A stretch of 64,000 nucleotides of DNA from Paramecium tetraurelia. Its lineage: Eukaryota; Ciliophora; Oligohymenophorea; Peniculida; Parameciidae. The notes beneath the pieces are model-generated. The model searched no databases. It was not told the DNA's origin and was given only the letters and a program-made list of their open reading frames with translations. Of this stretch, positions 12,042-25,676 are shown piece after piece. Positions within the stretch are counted from its first letter, which is position 1; each line of letters begins with the position of its first letter. The stretch spans positions 419,624-483,623 of the forward strand of contig NW_001799311.1 in the NCBI RefSeq assembly GCF_000165425.1. Direction: 5' to 3'. A program made the translations under genes and the position numbers.

Positions 12042-13173
12042 AAACAAGTTTATCTTATGAACTATAATTAATTTAAAATTCAAACAAATAAACATTTATC
12101 TCGTAACTTAATTTAATTAAGCAATAATCAATTGAATTAAGTACCCAAAGAAGACTCAAAGTAATGAGTTAATAAAATTAAGAAAAAGCTCAAAACACCT
12201 CAATGCAATTAATTTGACCAAATTAATACAAAATATTGTTCAGTAACATTGTAATATTAATTTCTCACTCTAGAGATACTATAATGGGGGGGGATCATTT
12301 TAATTTTATTTCTTGTATATAAATTAATGTCAACTTGGTATTTAGATGGATTTTGATTTCAACAGTTAGAATATTATCTTGCATATATTATTATCTAAAT
12401 CCCTATGGTTTTATTTACATATAACTGTAAAATATACATATTTTCTTTGTCTTGCCATCCCATTTAAGTCGTTCATTATCCTCATATCAGTTCAAGTTAT
12501 GGTTTCTTTCATAACATTCCTGCTAAATAATCGAGAGTAATTTCGTAGTTTATTTTTCTAATAATAAAAATAGTAGACTTTTATACAAGTAGGTTTTTCA
12601 ATTGGAAAACAATAGCAATAAGAGTTGAAACTAATTGTATATCCCTAAAATCGATAATTTTGTGCATATTCTATAAAATTTTATCACATCTAAGACTAGG
12701 ATGTTACCAAAGAAAATTCACGCATCAAAAGATGGAAATTGATTCAGAAACCAAGCAAGGAGTATTATATTCTTATGATGATACAAATAATTCCAATAAT
12801 CAGTTGAGGGTTTCCATTTAAATGGGCTAAAATTTATTGTAGTTATTTTTTTCTAATAAACTTAATCTGTACAAATAACTCAAAATAACAATCTAATGCA
12901 ATTCATTTGATCTTCTATTTTTTTATGAATTTCATAATCTTTTATTTAAAAAAAGAATAATAAGAATTTATAGCATAATGTTTTCTGATATATTCGCCCA
13001 CTTCAATCTGTTATTATTTTGCAATCTTGCAAATTTAATCTGGTTATCAAAAACACATTTATGTATTAGTCTGTCTAATCTTAATCATTTAATTATATTT
13101 AAATATTTTTATATATGGAAATAGAATATTAAAATTCTTACTAATATTTCCTTTTTAAAAATATTGTATGATA
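12042..13173. other. Gene-poor intergenic tract with 8-G run
   Basis: These 1,132 bp separate the 3' ends of two convergent genes. I found no gene to support. A short frame from ATG at about 12732 (starting MEIDSETKQGVLYSYDD) looks coding-like for 30-40 codons but cannot be extended to a convincing protein, and may be a relic. An isolated run of eight G (12286-12293) stands out in this AT-rich DNA. Confidence 0.4.
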
Positions 13174-16100
13174 TCATTTTATTTAATATACTGTTCTTCT
13201 ATCTCCTTGCATCAAAGCCAATTATGTCCTCAATGATTCAATTTCAGATGTGTATTAATTTAATTTCTCTTTTAATGCTTACTGCAATCCTCTCAGATGT
13301 GCTATCTCTTCATCTCTCATTTAACAAACAGACTTCCACTTTTCAATCTATAGAACATAATCTTAAATATTTGATTCAAAGTTGTATTCATTCTCAATCT
13401 AGTATCTAAGATCTGATTCTATTGATATCCTCAACTCCCTTTCTAATTTCATTCTAATTTCAGATTCAAATTGCAGTTTTTACTCATTATATCTTTATTC
13501 CATTTGTACTCTCAATTGATATTGTTCTTTCTTCATTTATTCAATTACTTACTCTTTAGTAACTGCTTATTTTTTCAACTCAAATATCTCATACATCAAA
13601 GCATCAACATCCACAGATGGTTTAATTTATTGTTAAAGTTGCATAATCTATTACTCATACTTAATTCTCAGTTCTGATTCCAACTTTAGTTTCTCCTACT
13701 TTTCAATTTAAATTTATCTTCTCAATTCATTCAATTCACTATTAAATTTCTCATTCAAAATGCGTATTTCCTGTTCCAATCTTATCTTCACACTCTTTTC
13801 CATTTGAAACTTTTGTTCATTGATTTCTTGTCTCTCATACTCATATTGCTTGTCTTTTTAAGCTAATTACTTCTTCAATTCATATATTTCATACATCAAC
13901 GCATCCACATCTATATTTTTCTGTTTGCCCTACAAATTTTCATACTCTTTCATGATTTCCTAATATTTGAATTAATATTCTTAAATTTATTATTACTTGT
14001 TTATTTGATCCTTCTTATAAACATCAATTTATTAAATCAACATTTCGATTTCTCTCTTCATTACTAGTTCTTATGATTAAAATTGATTAATTTGCGAACT
14101 CAATTGTTCTATCTAAATTTTATAACCATTTACATTACTTTGGCTACTTTGGTATTGTATTCTTAATTAGTTTTTTTCCTTTTCGCTTTCCTCAAACTTT
14201 AATCTTATTAAATCATACTCTTTTCTAAATTACTCTAGTTCATTCTTCACATTGATTCCAATTTACAATTATTATTTCAATCCTTATTTTTCTCTTTCTG
14301 AATCTTCAAAACTCATTCTCAACTATTGATATTCGGATCTCAATCTATCAAATTCTATTTTCTGATTGCTTGCCAAAGTCAGCTATTACCTCATGGTCGA
14401 AATCTCTCTGTCACTTGATTCCAACTTCATTCTGAGCATTTCATACTCTCTCTTCAAACTCTCAGATTCCATCTTAATATTATTAGCACTAGAAATCTGC
14501 TATTTTAACAATTGTCTTTCCCTATCAAATTCTTCAATCTTATACAACAATTATGATTTCTCTTGTTCAATTAATATTAACTGTTATTTAAGTTATTACA
14601 AAGAGATCAATTGCTGTCTCAAATTTTCAATTTCATTACGTAATGATAAATTGTCCCTTTCCTATTCCTAGAATTTGTATACAAGTGAATCATACTCCTT
14701 TTTAATTTATTCAAATTGAACTCTTTGTTATTACAATATTGTTAATTATTATCTGGCACCATCTCTTTCTTTTTCAGTACTCTCAAGTTTATACTTGTAA
14801 TTTGATATCTCCCTTTCAAGTTCGCTTATTCTGAATTTGAATTTCTCATACTCTTAAATACTTTGTCTCAATTGAATCCTCTCTCTATCTGCATCAGCAA
14901 ATTTAATCTACCATGTTTCTAATTCCTATTTCAACATTTCTGACTCTTATTCTATTTCCTAATAATCGTTGATTGTGGATCTCAAAAAACTGATCTCACT
15001 TTCATATGTCTTACATTTGATAATCCATGTCTAAATCTCTGATTTTAATGCTTCTACTTCACTATTGATTTGAATGTTAATCTACTTTTTAGATTATATA
15101 TATTAGTTGTTGATTTCATCGTATTTATATCTCAATAATTCGTAATCTTTTCTTAAACTTTCATACTCTTAACCTAAATTATTATATTTAAATTAGAGAT
15201 CCTAAAATTGTGTTTTGTACATTGTTAATTCTGCCAATTGCTTCTCTAATTAGATTATACGATATTCAAAATCTTTCTTCTCCTTTTCGATTATAATCAA
15301 TGAATCTCTTTGTTTACTAAACTAATCCAAACTAATTTATAAATCCTAAATGAGATTATCCTTTTTGTTTAATTCCATTTCTAAGTATTAAATCTAATCC
15401 AACAGTTCCTTTATCTTGACTCTTAATTAATTGCTTTCATTCAAAGCATATTATTATTTCTCATTTAATGCTTGATGGGCTTGCAAATCATTCTAAGCTT
15501 GATTCAACATAACTATTTATTATTGAAGTTTTCCCTCTAATTATTTATTTCTATTCTTCCACTCATTCAATTCATCAATCAATTATTGATTTTATTATCT
15601 TAATTTTTCAATTTCATAATTCGATTATTAACTATGTTTATTCTCAATTATTATTAATTGCTACTTATACCTATCTAAATCTTGTTTACTCTTCATATCC
15701 TATTACTTATAATATTCCAATTCTTGAAATAATGCATCTAATTCTTGTCTCAACTCATCCGCCTCTGATAATTACTTTTATGAATTCTTAAATGTAATCT
15801 ACAAAGCACTGTAATTCTCATTCATCTAATGTAATTGCTGTCTTAATCTCTACGTATCAGCCAATTAATCTTATAATTCCCTAATTTATCTCTCCAAATT
15901 CATAATCTTTTACTTTTCATTGTCCTAACTGACATTCAATTATCCATTCAATTAATCAATCTGATATTTCTTCTATTCGTATTGACTCAATAAGTTATTG
16001 TATTTGCTCGTCAAATCATACAATTGTCTTTGTAATTATTCAACTTACAATTACAACTCATCAATTTTTCTCACATATTAATCATTTCTCATTTTGTCCT

Positions 16101-17176
16101 TTTCAGACTATTGCAATTGCATTTGAAGATCCCTCAATTTATTCTAAAGTTAACCATTTGCCTATTCCATTTCTACTATGAATTACTAATTCTTATTCGC
16201 CTCATCTTCCAATAATTGTCTTTTCCTTGTAACTTATAATTCATTCTAAGCCAACTGCTATTTCAATAACTATATCTCATGAAGCAACGCCTCTCTTTCA
16301 TCCATCCACTTTTATTAATCTCTCTGCAATTAATCCTTAATTTAGATATTTATTGTGTTTCTTTGTTCCGAAATCATCCTATCCTAATCCTATCTCACAT
16401 CATCCAATTATTTTTAATATTGCTTTTGCATCATATGCAATTGTTAATTCAATTGAGCTATTTGATCCTTCAATAGTTGATTTTCTGTATTTGTTCCTTG
16501 GGCTGCTCTAGTTATCTGGAGTTGATAGCTTTCCTCCTTTGACATCAAGTCCCTGATCTACATCTCTAATTATCGAATTCTGGCTAGATTGGCTTAATTC
16601 TCCTGTTAATAACGGTTTGATTCATCCTAGACATATCTGGATTTATCATTAATCGATTTTAATCTATAAATTTCTTATTGCAAACTCCTTAGATCATTAT
16701 TCAGCGAATCAATTGTAGATTTCATTCTTTGATTGTCCTGCAAAAGAGATTGTTCCTATGATAACCCTCTTTGCTTGATATCATTCAAAGCCTAAAGCAA
16801 CTATTCATTGTCTCTCTTGGATTTGTCTAAATCAAAATTCAATCTGTCTATAACTTGTTTTTATCTCTAAATTTCTTCCTCATATTCCTTTATCTATTAA
16901 TTCATTTGATCTAATGTTTTTTTCATCTATTGATTGTCTCTAAGCAACTATTAGAATTCAGGGACTACAACGATATAATTGCTAATCTGGTACCTTTCGA
17001 GTTGGCAAATTATTAAAGCTTTGCGATTTCACCTTTCAAAATTTCATTTTCTCTTTCAATTTAATTACAATCATGAACAGATGGCTATTGTTGTTCCTTC
17101 TTGTTCTTACAATATGAGCATGGACATGAAAATTAACTTAATTTAATTATGATTATGTGTACTGCTGCTGCTACAT
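13174..17176 (-). CDS. Giant coiled-coil protein with N-terminal Cys motif, 1,315 aa
   Basis: Two introns near the 5' end (17137-17162, 26 nt, AAG acceptor; 16965-16993, 29 nt) are followed by about 3.8 kb of one open frame with hundreds of TAA/TAG Gln codons. The protein begins MQQQHQFSCPCSYCKNKK; the CPCSYC cluster may bind metal. Almost all the rest is heptad coiled coil rich in Gln, Glu, Lys, Leu and Tyr, with no globular domain. Near the C-terminus one motif occurs twice, DVDALMYEIYELKKQ and DVDALMYEIFELKKQ, about 80 residues apart. The size and design suit a structural protein of basal bodies, rootlets or cortex, but no family is recognisable. The open frames on the opposite strand here are shadows of the Gln-rich code. 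Confidence 0.85.
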
Positions 17177-19315
17177 CTATGGTGTTTTGGTAATTCCAAA
17201 ATTAATAATATTTATTAAGAATCGAATTAAAAACTCACGCAAAGGATATTTCAATTCTTAAGTGGATTAATTAGAGAAATCTAATAGGTTGATATAAAAC
17301 ATCAATCTATTATAATTCATATCGAAGATAAGTCTACCATGTTTTATTTGAATATTATTAATAATTAGCCAAAAAAGTAAAAAAAAGATAGGATATCTTC
17401 TCAAAAATATTTATTTTACTTGATGACTATGGCAACAATACTTAGTTGTATTAAGAAGATGTCCATCAACTAACATCCAGAAAGTTTACAAATTTTAAAG
17501 ACCATTAGAATACTAGATGGTGATAACAATCTTCTAAGAATTGTTGTTTAAACTCTATTCCTAATTTACTTATTTTATCTAATTATTGATATATGTATCA
17601 GAATCTACATAATTAGCTCATTTGATCTGATTCTTGTAAGGTATTGTCTCTTAATACCTTTTATTAATTTAAAAATGAATATTATTAATACTAAAATCAT
17701 TTTTATATTATTTTTATCAAATGCTAAACAACAACTACTAAAGTAAAATATTCTTATAACCAAAACCAAATGATTTTAGCATTTTTGATGATTTTGTGTA
17801 AAAAGCGAGAAAAATTTGTCGAACTCCACAAAAATCAGTTTCCAAATATAAGGAGAGTTCACTTAGTATCTCAAAGTAAATCAAAACTGAGATGAATTGC
17901 GATACCTTTGAAACAATACGAAAATATGAATAAAACCCTTAAGTTAAAATGGACTCTTATTTGGATTAACAAATACACACTTCTCCTTTTCGATTTTAAT
18001 TACCATTACGATTAGAAAAAACTTAACATTTCACTTCTGAAAAAAAAAGAATACCTGCCTGTCTAACTTCAAGAAAACTTAAATCTAACTTAGATGGGTA
18101 AATCCATAAATCCATTCAACTCTCCCAATTTAGATCTATTTAATAATAAAAATCAGAAACTCCTAATCCTAATTAGTAACAGTAGACTAAATTTCTAATA
18201 ACAAGGTATTTTTTATCCAAACCTCTGGTGTGCATAAAATAAAATAGAAAGAAAAAAGAAATACCAATTTAAATAGAACTATAGTGAAATTTTTGTTTAT
18301 TTTAAGAAATTACAATTTTTATTATTATATGAACTCACACTTTGTGAGTCATTATAAGTTTCAATCAGAAAGTTTCATTTATATTCAATGAATTATATAT
18401 TATTAAATTTATTGTTATCGATTTATTTCTAGCCTTGGATTTTATAAAACAGATATTTATTACTATAATATGGTTATTTTTTAAAATAAATCGATTTGAT
18501 TGAAAAATGGAAGAATTACAATAATAAATATAGTAATAAGGATAGAAATATTATTTTTTGGTCAAAAAGTGGATGTTTAATTATATGATGAGGTATTTTG
18601 AAATAATAATCTTAAACTTTAACTTTAAATTATATTTTGACTTGATTTTAACACAAAAACAGATTATAATATTTAAATTTAGATATATATAAATTGATAA
18701 AATATAGTTTAGTATTTTTGTATATATTTACTAAAGTAAGATTTCCTAATTTACTAAATCTAGGTATTTTATAATTTTATTTAGATGTACTTTATTTATC
18801 ATCAATTAATAGTTTTTGAATAATTAAAATTATTAATTACCAATAATATAAAAATTGAACTACATCATTAAATTTGATATATTAAACTGAAATTTTAATA
18901 AACATGACATACATATAAAATTGGTTTAATATCATAAATACTCCTGAATGCCTTTTTATAATAAAAGAATAGCAATTTAGTACTCATAAATTGAAATATT
19001 AAATAGCATTAATTCTAAATATAAATTTGCTTTGTAATTAAAATATACTAGACCTACTTATTATAAATATAAAATTTAGTAATTTAATAATGCACTCCTA
19101 ATAAGTTGACATGATGGGGAGAAAAATAACATCTAAATTCTAAAGAAAATTGGAAGTATAAATTCTGAAAATGCTATTTTTGTAATATAAGGAAGGACAT
19201 AACACTCTTATAGCTAATTTCGAGTTTATTATCAAAATTATGAGATGTCAATATAATCAATAAAAATATTTTAATAAGTTTAGCAAAATATTTTTCAGTT
19301 ATTAATTTGAAATCA
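17177..19315. other. 2.1-kb gene-poor tract with a possible gene relic
   Basis: This is one of the longest stretches without a supportable gene, between two genes transcribed away from each other. At about 17365-17523 on the + strand a frame reads DIFSKIFILLDDYGNN and continues acidic and EF-hand-like to a TGA. It has no start codon and no plausible continuation, so it may be a decayed calcium-binding gene. The rest is AT-rich sequence with scattered TGA codons in all frames. I saw no RNA gene or tandem repeat. Confidence 0.4.
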
Positions 19316-20670
19316 ATGTATTCGAAATAAAAGAATCAAAAGGGAAAGCCAGAGTGGGTTTCATCATTCGCAGATTAGGATCGTTACAAGTTATCGTAGG
19401 CTGAATTGATGTAAAAGAAAATTAGTTTAATGTCAAAACATCGCATGGAGGCTAAAGATTAATGGCAATAAGTATAAGAAAAATTAAAACACAATGTTAT
19501 GGATGATGACACATAAAAGGTTGTTATTCGTGATTTACAATAGATTTATTTGACTGCATTGCATTCTAAAGGCTTGAATAATTCAACTTCAAAAAGAAGA
19601 AATTTAACATAAATGATTGAATGGGAGAAATCTGAAAGAGCCCATTCATAAAGTTAATTTAAACCAGACATTCTTGAATAAGCTAAACTGTTGCTATAGG
19701 AAAGCGAAAGAGGACAACAAAACCAGGATCCTAATTTTCTCCATAAAATAAAGTAGGACTTAGAGGATACAAAATCATTTGTTGCAAAGGTAGCATATAC
19801 ATTCATTATTGCAAGGCTTAGAGATTAAAGAAACCAGAAAAAATATTGAAGGCGCAATAAGAGAAATCGTTTGATAAAAGTAAATAAGAAATAAAAAAGT
19901 CAACAACCAAATAAAACCAAATGAATGAAGATAAGTAATAGTAAAGCTAAGAAAATTATGGGTTTAATGGTATGAAAAACCTAGACAATGTTATTTCATT
20001 TCTTGAAAATACATTACATTCTTAGGAAGTCTAAATTTCATAATTGAAAGAGGAGAACCCATTTCGTAATGCAGCTTTGACTGATACAAAGACAATCTAT
20101 TCAGAAATTCCTAATTTTTCTGTTAATAACACTCAAAACAAATTTTACCCGAAGGAGGAGAATTGCTTTGCGTAATAAACTATTGAGAATTTCAATTAAG
20201 ATACAAAACAACAATAAAATCTGCAATTTCAAAATAAGGAGAATGATTTTATAAATTCTAGAATTTAAAAGGAGGAGTTTAGTAATTTAAATCAATCTGA
20301 GATTCCTAAAAACGATATTCCTAAATATGAGCAATTCAAAAAGGATATCATGAAAATAGAAGAGCAACATCCAAATCAATTTGTATAACAGCGATTGAAT
20401 TTTGATAAGGTTTGCTTCACGACAAAGAATGAAATATCTTTTGATGATAACATAGATTAGTTGAGATAGTTACTTGAATAAACAAGACAAGAATTAAATT
20501 AAATGAATTTGTAAGACTCTAGCATTTTGGATTGTAACAGCAGTCAAAGAGACATAAACATACAGTTAAATTAGGTAGAGCCCTTACAATAGAAACATAT
20601 AAATTACTAATAGCTTCATAGAAAGTATAAGAATTGTGACACTTTTGACATTAATGATCATTTAATGTGA
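19316..20670 (+). CDS. Hypothetical Gln/Lys-rich protein, 442 aa
   Basis: One intron (19790-19815, 26 nt, ending GCAAG) joins 442 codons from ATG at 19316 to TGA at 20668-20670. The first 200 residues are basic and helical (start MYSKQKNQKGKPEWVSSFADQDR). The second half is low-complexity, rich in Asn, Gln and Lys with predicted short coiled coils (LRQLLEQTRQELNQMNLQD). There is no signal peptide or membrane segment. It lies 82 bp upstream of the SF-assemblin gene on the same strand, so a cytoskeletal or centriolar link is possible but unproven. Confidence 0.75.
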
Positions 20671-20752
20671 TAAAATTAATTTATAATTTATAATTGTTTA
20701 TTTCATAAATAAAAATTTATATAAAACAAAAATAAAAATTATTAATAATTTA

Positions 20753-21604
20753 ATGTCTGAGAATATTTAAAATAGAGTATCATCAATCTTTGAAAAGCTC
20801 AACAACATCTCTACTAGTGTTTAGGATGAGTAAGTTACAAATAATACCTAATAGAAAAAATAATCGTTTTCATACTATAAGTCAATTGATAATGGCTTTT
20901 GAGGCTTAATTGTAACATCAATCTGATTAGAAAGAGGAGAAATTTGCTTATATTGCCTAAAAAGTTAGACAAATTACTGAATTCTTAGAATAAGAATAAG
21001 AAGAGTAAAAGTTGCATTTATATTTCTGTAGTCGTGAGAGATAAGAAAGTGAAACATTTAAATTGATAACTGATTTAGAAAGACATGCAAGAAGATTGAT
21101 AGAGCAGAATTCAAAAGATAGAGTAGAATAAGAAAAAAAAATAGTTTATTCAATTGGCCAATAAATTGAGAATTTATAATAGGATGTCATCAAAGAGGGT
21201 CTGGTAATGATAATGTAGTTAATAAGTAGGCTTAACAAACATCTCATGAATACATTGATTCTTATTTAAATGAAGATTTGCCAAAAATAGCTGATGAATT
21301 ATAAAATGAAATTACAGAAAGAAAAGACGTTGAAGAAAAGATATACCATTAATTTGTCGAATAACTCAATGATCTAAGGGAATTATTTGAAAGGTTTATA
21401 TTTGTTTAATAATTTAGAGAAAAAAAAGAAAGAGAAACAAAAGAAGAGGAAATTGTAGAAAGTCTGAGGGAAATTTCAGGAAGAATTTAAGAATAATTAA
21501 GAAAAACAAGGGGAGAAAGAGAAAAAACTGAAGAAACACTAGTCTAATTGGTTGAGAAAGTCATTGAAAAGTTAAAGAGAGAGATGCTAGAAATGAACTT
21601 ATGA
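20753..21604 (+). CDS. SF-assemblin/beta-giardin family protein, 258 aa
   Basis: Three introns (20830-20854, 21204-21229, 21394-21417; 24-26 nt) yield 258 residues. The protein is almost wholly coiled coil. The C-terminal third carries the family pattern of regularly placed Glu/Lys/Arg with EREKKERETKEEEIVESL and TRGEREKTEETLVQLVE, the segmented rod that builds striated microtubule-associated fibres and ciliary rootlets. Length and lack of any other domain match SF-assemblins. In Paramecium these proteins form the striated kinetodesmal fibres attached to basal bodies. All three intron removals are needed to keep the coiled-coil frame. Confidence 0.85.
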
Positions 21605-21623
21605 TAAATATACATAAATAATT

Positions 21624-21902
21624 ATGATTAAATTTAAAGATCTCTTTTTGCAATCAAAGGAAATTGTAAATTTCATCTTAAGAAATATTTTGCAAAATGG
21701 TTAAGAGGGAAATTTAATAAGAATTTCATTTTTGGAGGAGTATTAAATAATTTAATAATAAATAACACAAGAGAGTTTTTAATATAATTTGAGATGGAAC
21801 TTCAATGATTTTAATGCTATTGAAGCAATAAATTAAATAGATTTTCTAAAAAATATTAAGTTATTAGAATTGAGAAACTAAATTCTTGAAATATAGCAGT
21901 GA
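21624..21902 (+). CDS. Small hypothetical ORF, 92 aa
   Basis: An ATG at 21624 opens a 92-codon frame ending in TGA at 21900-21902, only 19 bp after the SF-assemblin stop. The product (start MIKFKDLFLQSKEIVNFILRN) is helical and Gln-rich with no recognised motif. Downstream sequence keeps partial coding character but has stops in every frame, so this may be a truncated or decaying gene. Confidence 0.3.
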
Positions 21903-23155
21903 AAGCTTGAATTAATATATAAAAATGATGTTTTTGATTGTAAAATATTCGGATAGATGAGATGTTATTAATTTAATTTAGATAATCTTAGGATTAACAT
22001 TACTTTTAAGTAGAATTAAGAATTAACCCAGATTGTATCTTCTTATACAACCAAATTAATAGGATTGTTCTTGTTTATCATAGCTGTTTCAAATCTATTG
22101 TTACTTTATTAAAATAGTAGTGGGCTAGATTGGAGACTCTAAATATTAAAACCATTAAAATTTGTGCGATTATAGTGCAATTCTTGAAGATACTTTGATG
22201 TGCAATTATAATTTTCAAATCAAATAATTATAAATCTATTATAAAACTAACGAATTAAAGCAAGGAGAACTTTATAAATTTAAAACGCCTCACTAATAAA
22301 ATTTTTATAAATAATTATATTAAATAATGTATCTAATAATAAAATACATAGATATATCCAGAATTAAACCAAAACTCTTATTAGTTTTCATAATCTTATT
22401 ATCTACCCATGATTTTTCAATTCATATTAAATTTTATATTATGTAGTCTAAATCAATATATAATTCTTTAAGATATTTTGTAAAACGCATTAGACTTTAT
22501 TTATATTCCTAATGGTTTTATATCTAAATCATCATTTGATCATAATTTGCCTTTTGTAAAGTTTAACTGATATATGTATATTATTATGAGTAAAATATAG
22601 TATCCTTTATCTATTTTTGTGATGCAAAATCTAATATTAAGTAAAGTCTAACTGGTTCAATTGATAGCTTGTTACTTGTAGAGATACATAACAAGTAAGA
22701 ATATGTAATAGAAAATCCAAAAAACTTAATATCTTCCTTTTGAAAAGTATATTATTAGTTTGCAAAACAGAAAACAGCTTATTCTAAATTTAAACAATAT
22801 AAGGATTATATACTATCAAAGATCAAGCTAAAATCTTTCAATATTATTCATCATTACAATTTTCAAAGTACCTCTATGAGTTCCTTTGCAAATTAGAATT
22901 ATTATTAATAGCAATATTTTTAAAGAATAAGCTTACGATTATAAAGGAAAACATCCTATTTTTAAATACCATAAAAGTAATAGATAATTTATTAGTATAT
23001 AGTAATTAAGCTTGCAAGAACTCTCTTAGATGAACTTCATACTTCACAATATGAGCGGCATGATTCATTCTTTGGAGAGTTAAGAGGAATATTTATTTAT
23101 TTATAATTATAGGCTTAGAATTGTAGCAATATATTTAAACATATGGCGTCAAAAA
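21903..23155. other. Gene-poor intergenic tract, 1.25 kb
   Basis: This is AT-rich sequence between two convergent genes. No open frame with domain-like content, no RNA gene and no array was seen. It may contain the decayed continuation of the 92-codon ORF to its left. Confidence 0.35.
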
Positions 23156-23666
23156 TCACGGATAGTCATTTTCATCATCTTATAAGTAATTAGTTTTTAA
23201 TAGTTCTTTGAACTCTCCAAACTCTATTACTCCTGATCCATCGGTATCAACTTCTTTAATCAATCCTTCAATATCGATCGTTAATTCAAATTCATTCTTT
23301 ATTATTCGAATTAACTTTTCTGCATCAACATTTCCTGTGGTGTCTTCATTTCCTCCCATTGCTACAAATGCATCAATCATATCTTAATCATCATCTTATA
23401 ACCCAGCATATTTAAGTTTGGCAAAGAGACTCAAAAACTCTTTAAATTTGATGCGTCCACGATTGCCATCATCAATCTCACTTATCAATTTGTGGACTTT
23501 ATGAGGTTTCTACTTCAAACCTACCATTTCAAGGGCAATCTCCAAATCATCGACCATGATTTCTCCTTCTCCTCTCTATTATAATTTATAAAACTGAGAA
23601 TGTTACATCATCTAAATCATTAAACGCTCTTTGGCATTATTCAATATCTTCTTCAGATAAATTCAT
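23156..23666 (-). CDS. Calmodulin-like EF-hand protein, 159 aa
   Basis: One 31-nt intron (23576-23606) gives 159 residues, close to calmodulin and centrin length. Four EF-hand positions are visible. The last loop, DTDGSGVIEFGEF, is canonical and should bind calcium. The first (DDRGEGEIMVDDL), second (DDGNRGRIKFKEF) and third (NEDTTGNVDAEKL) deviate at coordinating positions. The start MNLSEEDIEQCQRAFNDLD matches the N-terminal helix of this superfamily. Candidates include a flagellar calmodulin-like protein or the DC3-type dynein docking subunit; the sequence alone does not decide. Confidence 0.85.
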
Positions 23667-25194
23667 TATATATTATTTAATATTTTTATATTTTTTGGAT
23701 TCAATTCAATTTATACATTGAAATGCAGTAAAGAAGAAAACTATTAATTTAATTAATAGGAAGCACTAAGGTTAATATAATCATAGTTATTCACAATATT
23801 TTTCAAAAGTTGTGTTTATGATATTGAAATAATTTACATAAAACCCTCACTTATTTTCAAATAAATAAAATTTAAAGATTATTATTTTCAAAGATTTCTT
23901 GAATTTACATACAATAATTAAATAATAAGTGAGTATTAAATCATATAAATTTCATTTTTCATTATGAATGATCACTATAAGAAAGATGTACTTTAAATCT
24001 TTGAAGATAACATTGGTAACTTAACCTCGCTTTAAAATATTTAAAACTTTAATAATATATTTCTTGCCTTAATATCAAATCCTTCTCTTTCGTTTTAATG
24101 AACATATGGATCATCCATTTTTAATATTCTTTAAACTTGTTAAAGTTCTGTTTTTTTGAGAAACCAGAGGTCTTGCTTAATTCAATTTTTCAGATCATTT
24201 TTGATATGATTTACATTTTTTTATGCTTCTTATTTTTATTGCTGTAATAAATATTGTACTCAAATATATAATCTTCTATGATTAAAGGTTTAATATTTAT
24301 ATTAAACCAATTTATGCTTATCAATTTGCTTTGAAATACTCTATCAATTCAAATTCATCTTTTATATTTCAATTTGCCTTTTAGGTAATTTAATCAAATA
24401 CGTTGCCTTATATATCTACTTCTATAATTTTTGGTAAGAGATGAATATCTTTAACTACAAGAATTTTCTCAAACTGAGTTTGGATTTGAAGGAGATTATT
24501 ATTAAGTAATAATTCCTAAGACTGCCTTCATTTTAAAAAGAATATACTTATACCTGAAAAAATCAATATTAGAGAATCAGCTAATATATAGAATTTACAT
24601 AATATAGAGGAAGCACATTGAGATAATTAACTTTTAAAAATTATTAATTGTATCTTTATATATTAAAGCTATTGCCATTATATCCAGTGTCCCTAAATTC
24701 TTTTGCCTAACTAATTGTAAGTTATGCAGCTATTTTAATTGATTATTTTATGATCAAGATATTATCATCACTATTTAGATATTATACTTGTTATCTAATT
24801 TAAAACTAAAATAATATGTATGTTATCTTCATATTTTTTTATGAACTGGCATTCCTGTTAATAGATAAACATTCTTAATTCAGATTAGTCTCTAAATACT
24901 AAAGAAATCATATTTATGAATAATTTTTTTGCATGTTCACATTAAATCAATCATCCTGATGGAGCGTTGTGTTTAACTTCAATCAATTTTAGTTCTTATT
25001 GTACAATTTATCATCATTTCTAATTATGTTAAGTAATTTTTAATATTCTTTACCTCAAATTATAAATGAGGATTATTATGGAGGTAATCCATAAAATTGA
25101 TTTTTTTTATTTTTTTTTTTTTTATGAGAATATTATGATACATAAGTCATAATTGGATGTTGAATAATCAATTAATAAAATTTAATACTAAAAC
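23667..25194. other. Gene-poor intergenic tract, 1.5 kb
   Basis: No supportable gene was found. A 45-codon frame from ATG at about 23964 (MNDHYKKDVLQIFEDN) is coding-like but stops early at TGA and could be a relic. A T-rich homopolymer stretch lies near 25100-25125. The tract sits upstream of the EF-hand gene and downstream of the next leftward gene. Confidence 0.35.
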
Positions 25195-25676
25195 TCATTT
25201 TAAGCCAATGAAGTCTTTATAGTTTTCTAACTTTTATACAAATTTTTGTTATTGAATAGAAAAATGTCGAGCTTAAATTGATAATTTAAGACTCCTTTAT
25301 TTATCTTATTATAATTGTTATTTGAGATACAAAACAGGATTGCGATCGAAAAAGGTTTCTTCTTATAACTTATACTTTTGGGCCTTTCTATTGGGCCTCT
25401 ATAGATTATACTGAGTTGAATCAATGATTTGTTTACAAAGGTAATTATGGAGTTTGATATTCATTCTGAAAAGTATTGATAATCATACTTTAATGACTTT
25501 TCTTCTTGCAACTTCTTATTTTCTTCTGTCGAAGCCCTTTTTATAATGTTGCTAAATCTCATGCGATATTTGGTGGTAAAGTTGGATATTTCCAAATTGA
25601 AGCTAGCATTTTAATCCTTGAGTTATTCACATTCGGTAATGATATTTTTAAGGTTTGACTTAAATTTTTATTACAT
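25195..25676 (-). CDS. Small basic coiled-coil protein, 152 aa
   Basis: One intron (25466-25488, 23 nt, acceptor TTTCAG) joins two frames into 152 residues. The N-terminal half is coiled coil (ECEQLKDQNASFNLEISN) and the C-terminal half is basic and Gln-rich, ending KDFIGLK. No known domain is visible. The intron removes an in-frame TGA and restores about 80 further codons, which supports the model. Its start lies 26 bp from the start of the divergent phosphatase gene. Confidence 0.65.

Noticed and set aside
13164-16476. Several + strand open frames opposite the giant coiled-coil gene
   Set aside because: They are Leu/Ser/Phe-rich antisense images of Gln/Glu/Lys-rich coiled coil; the minus frame is continuous with correct introns.
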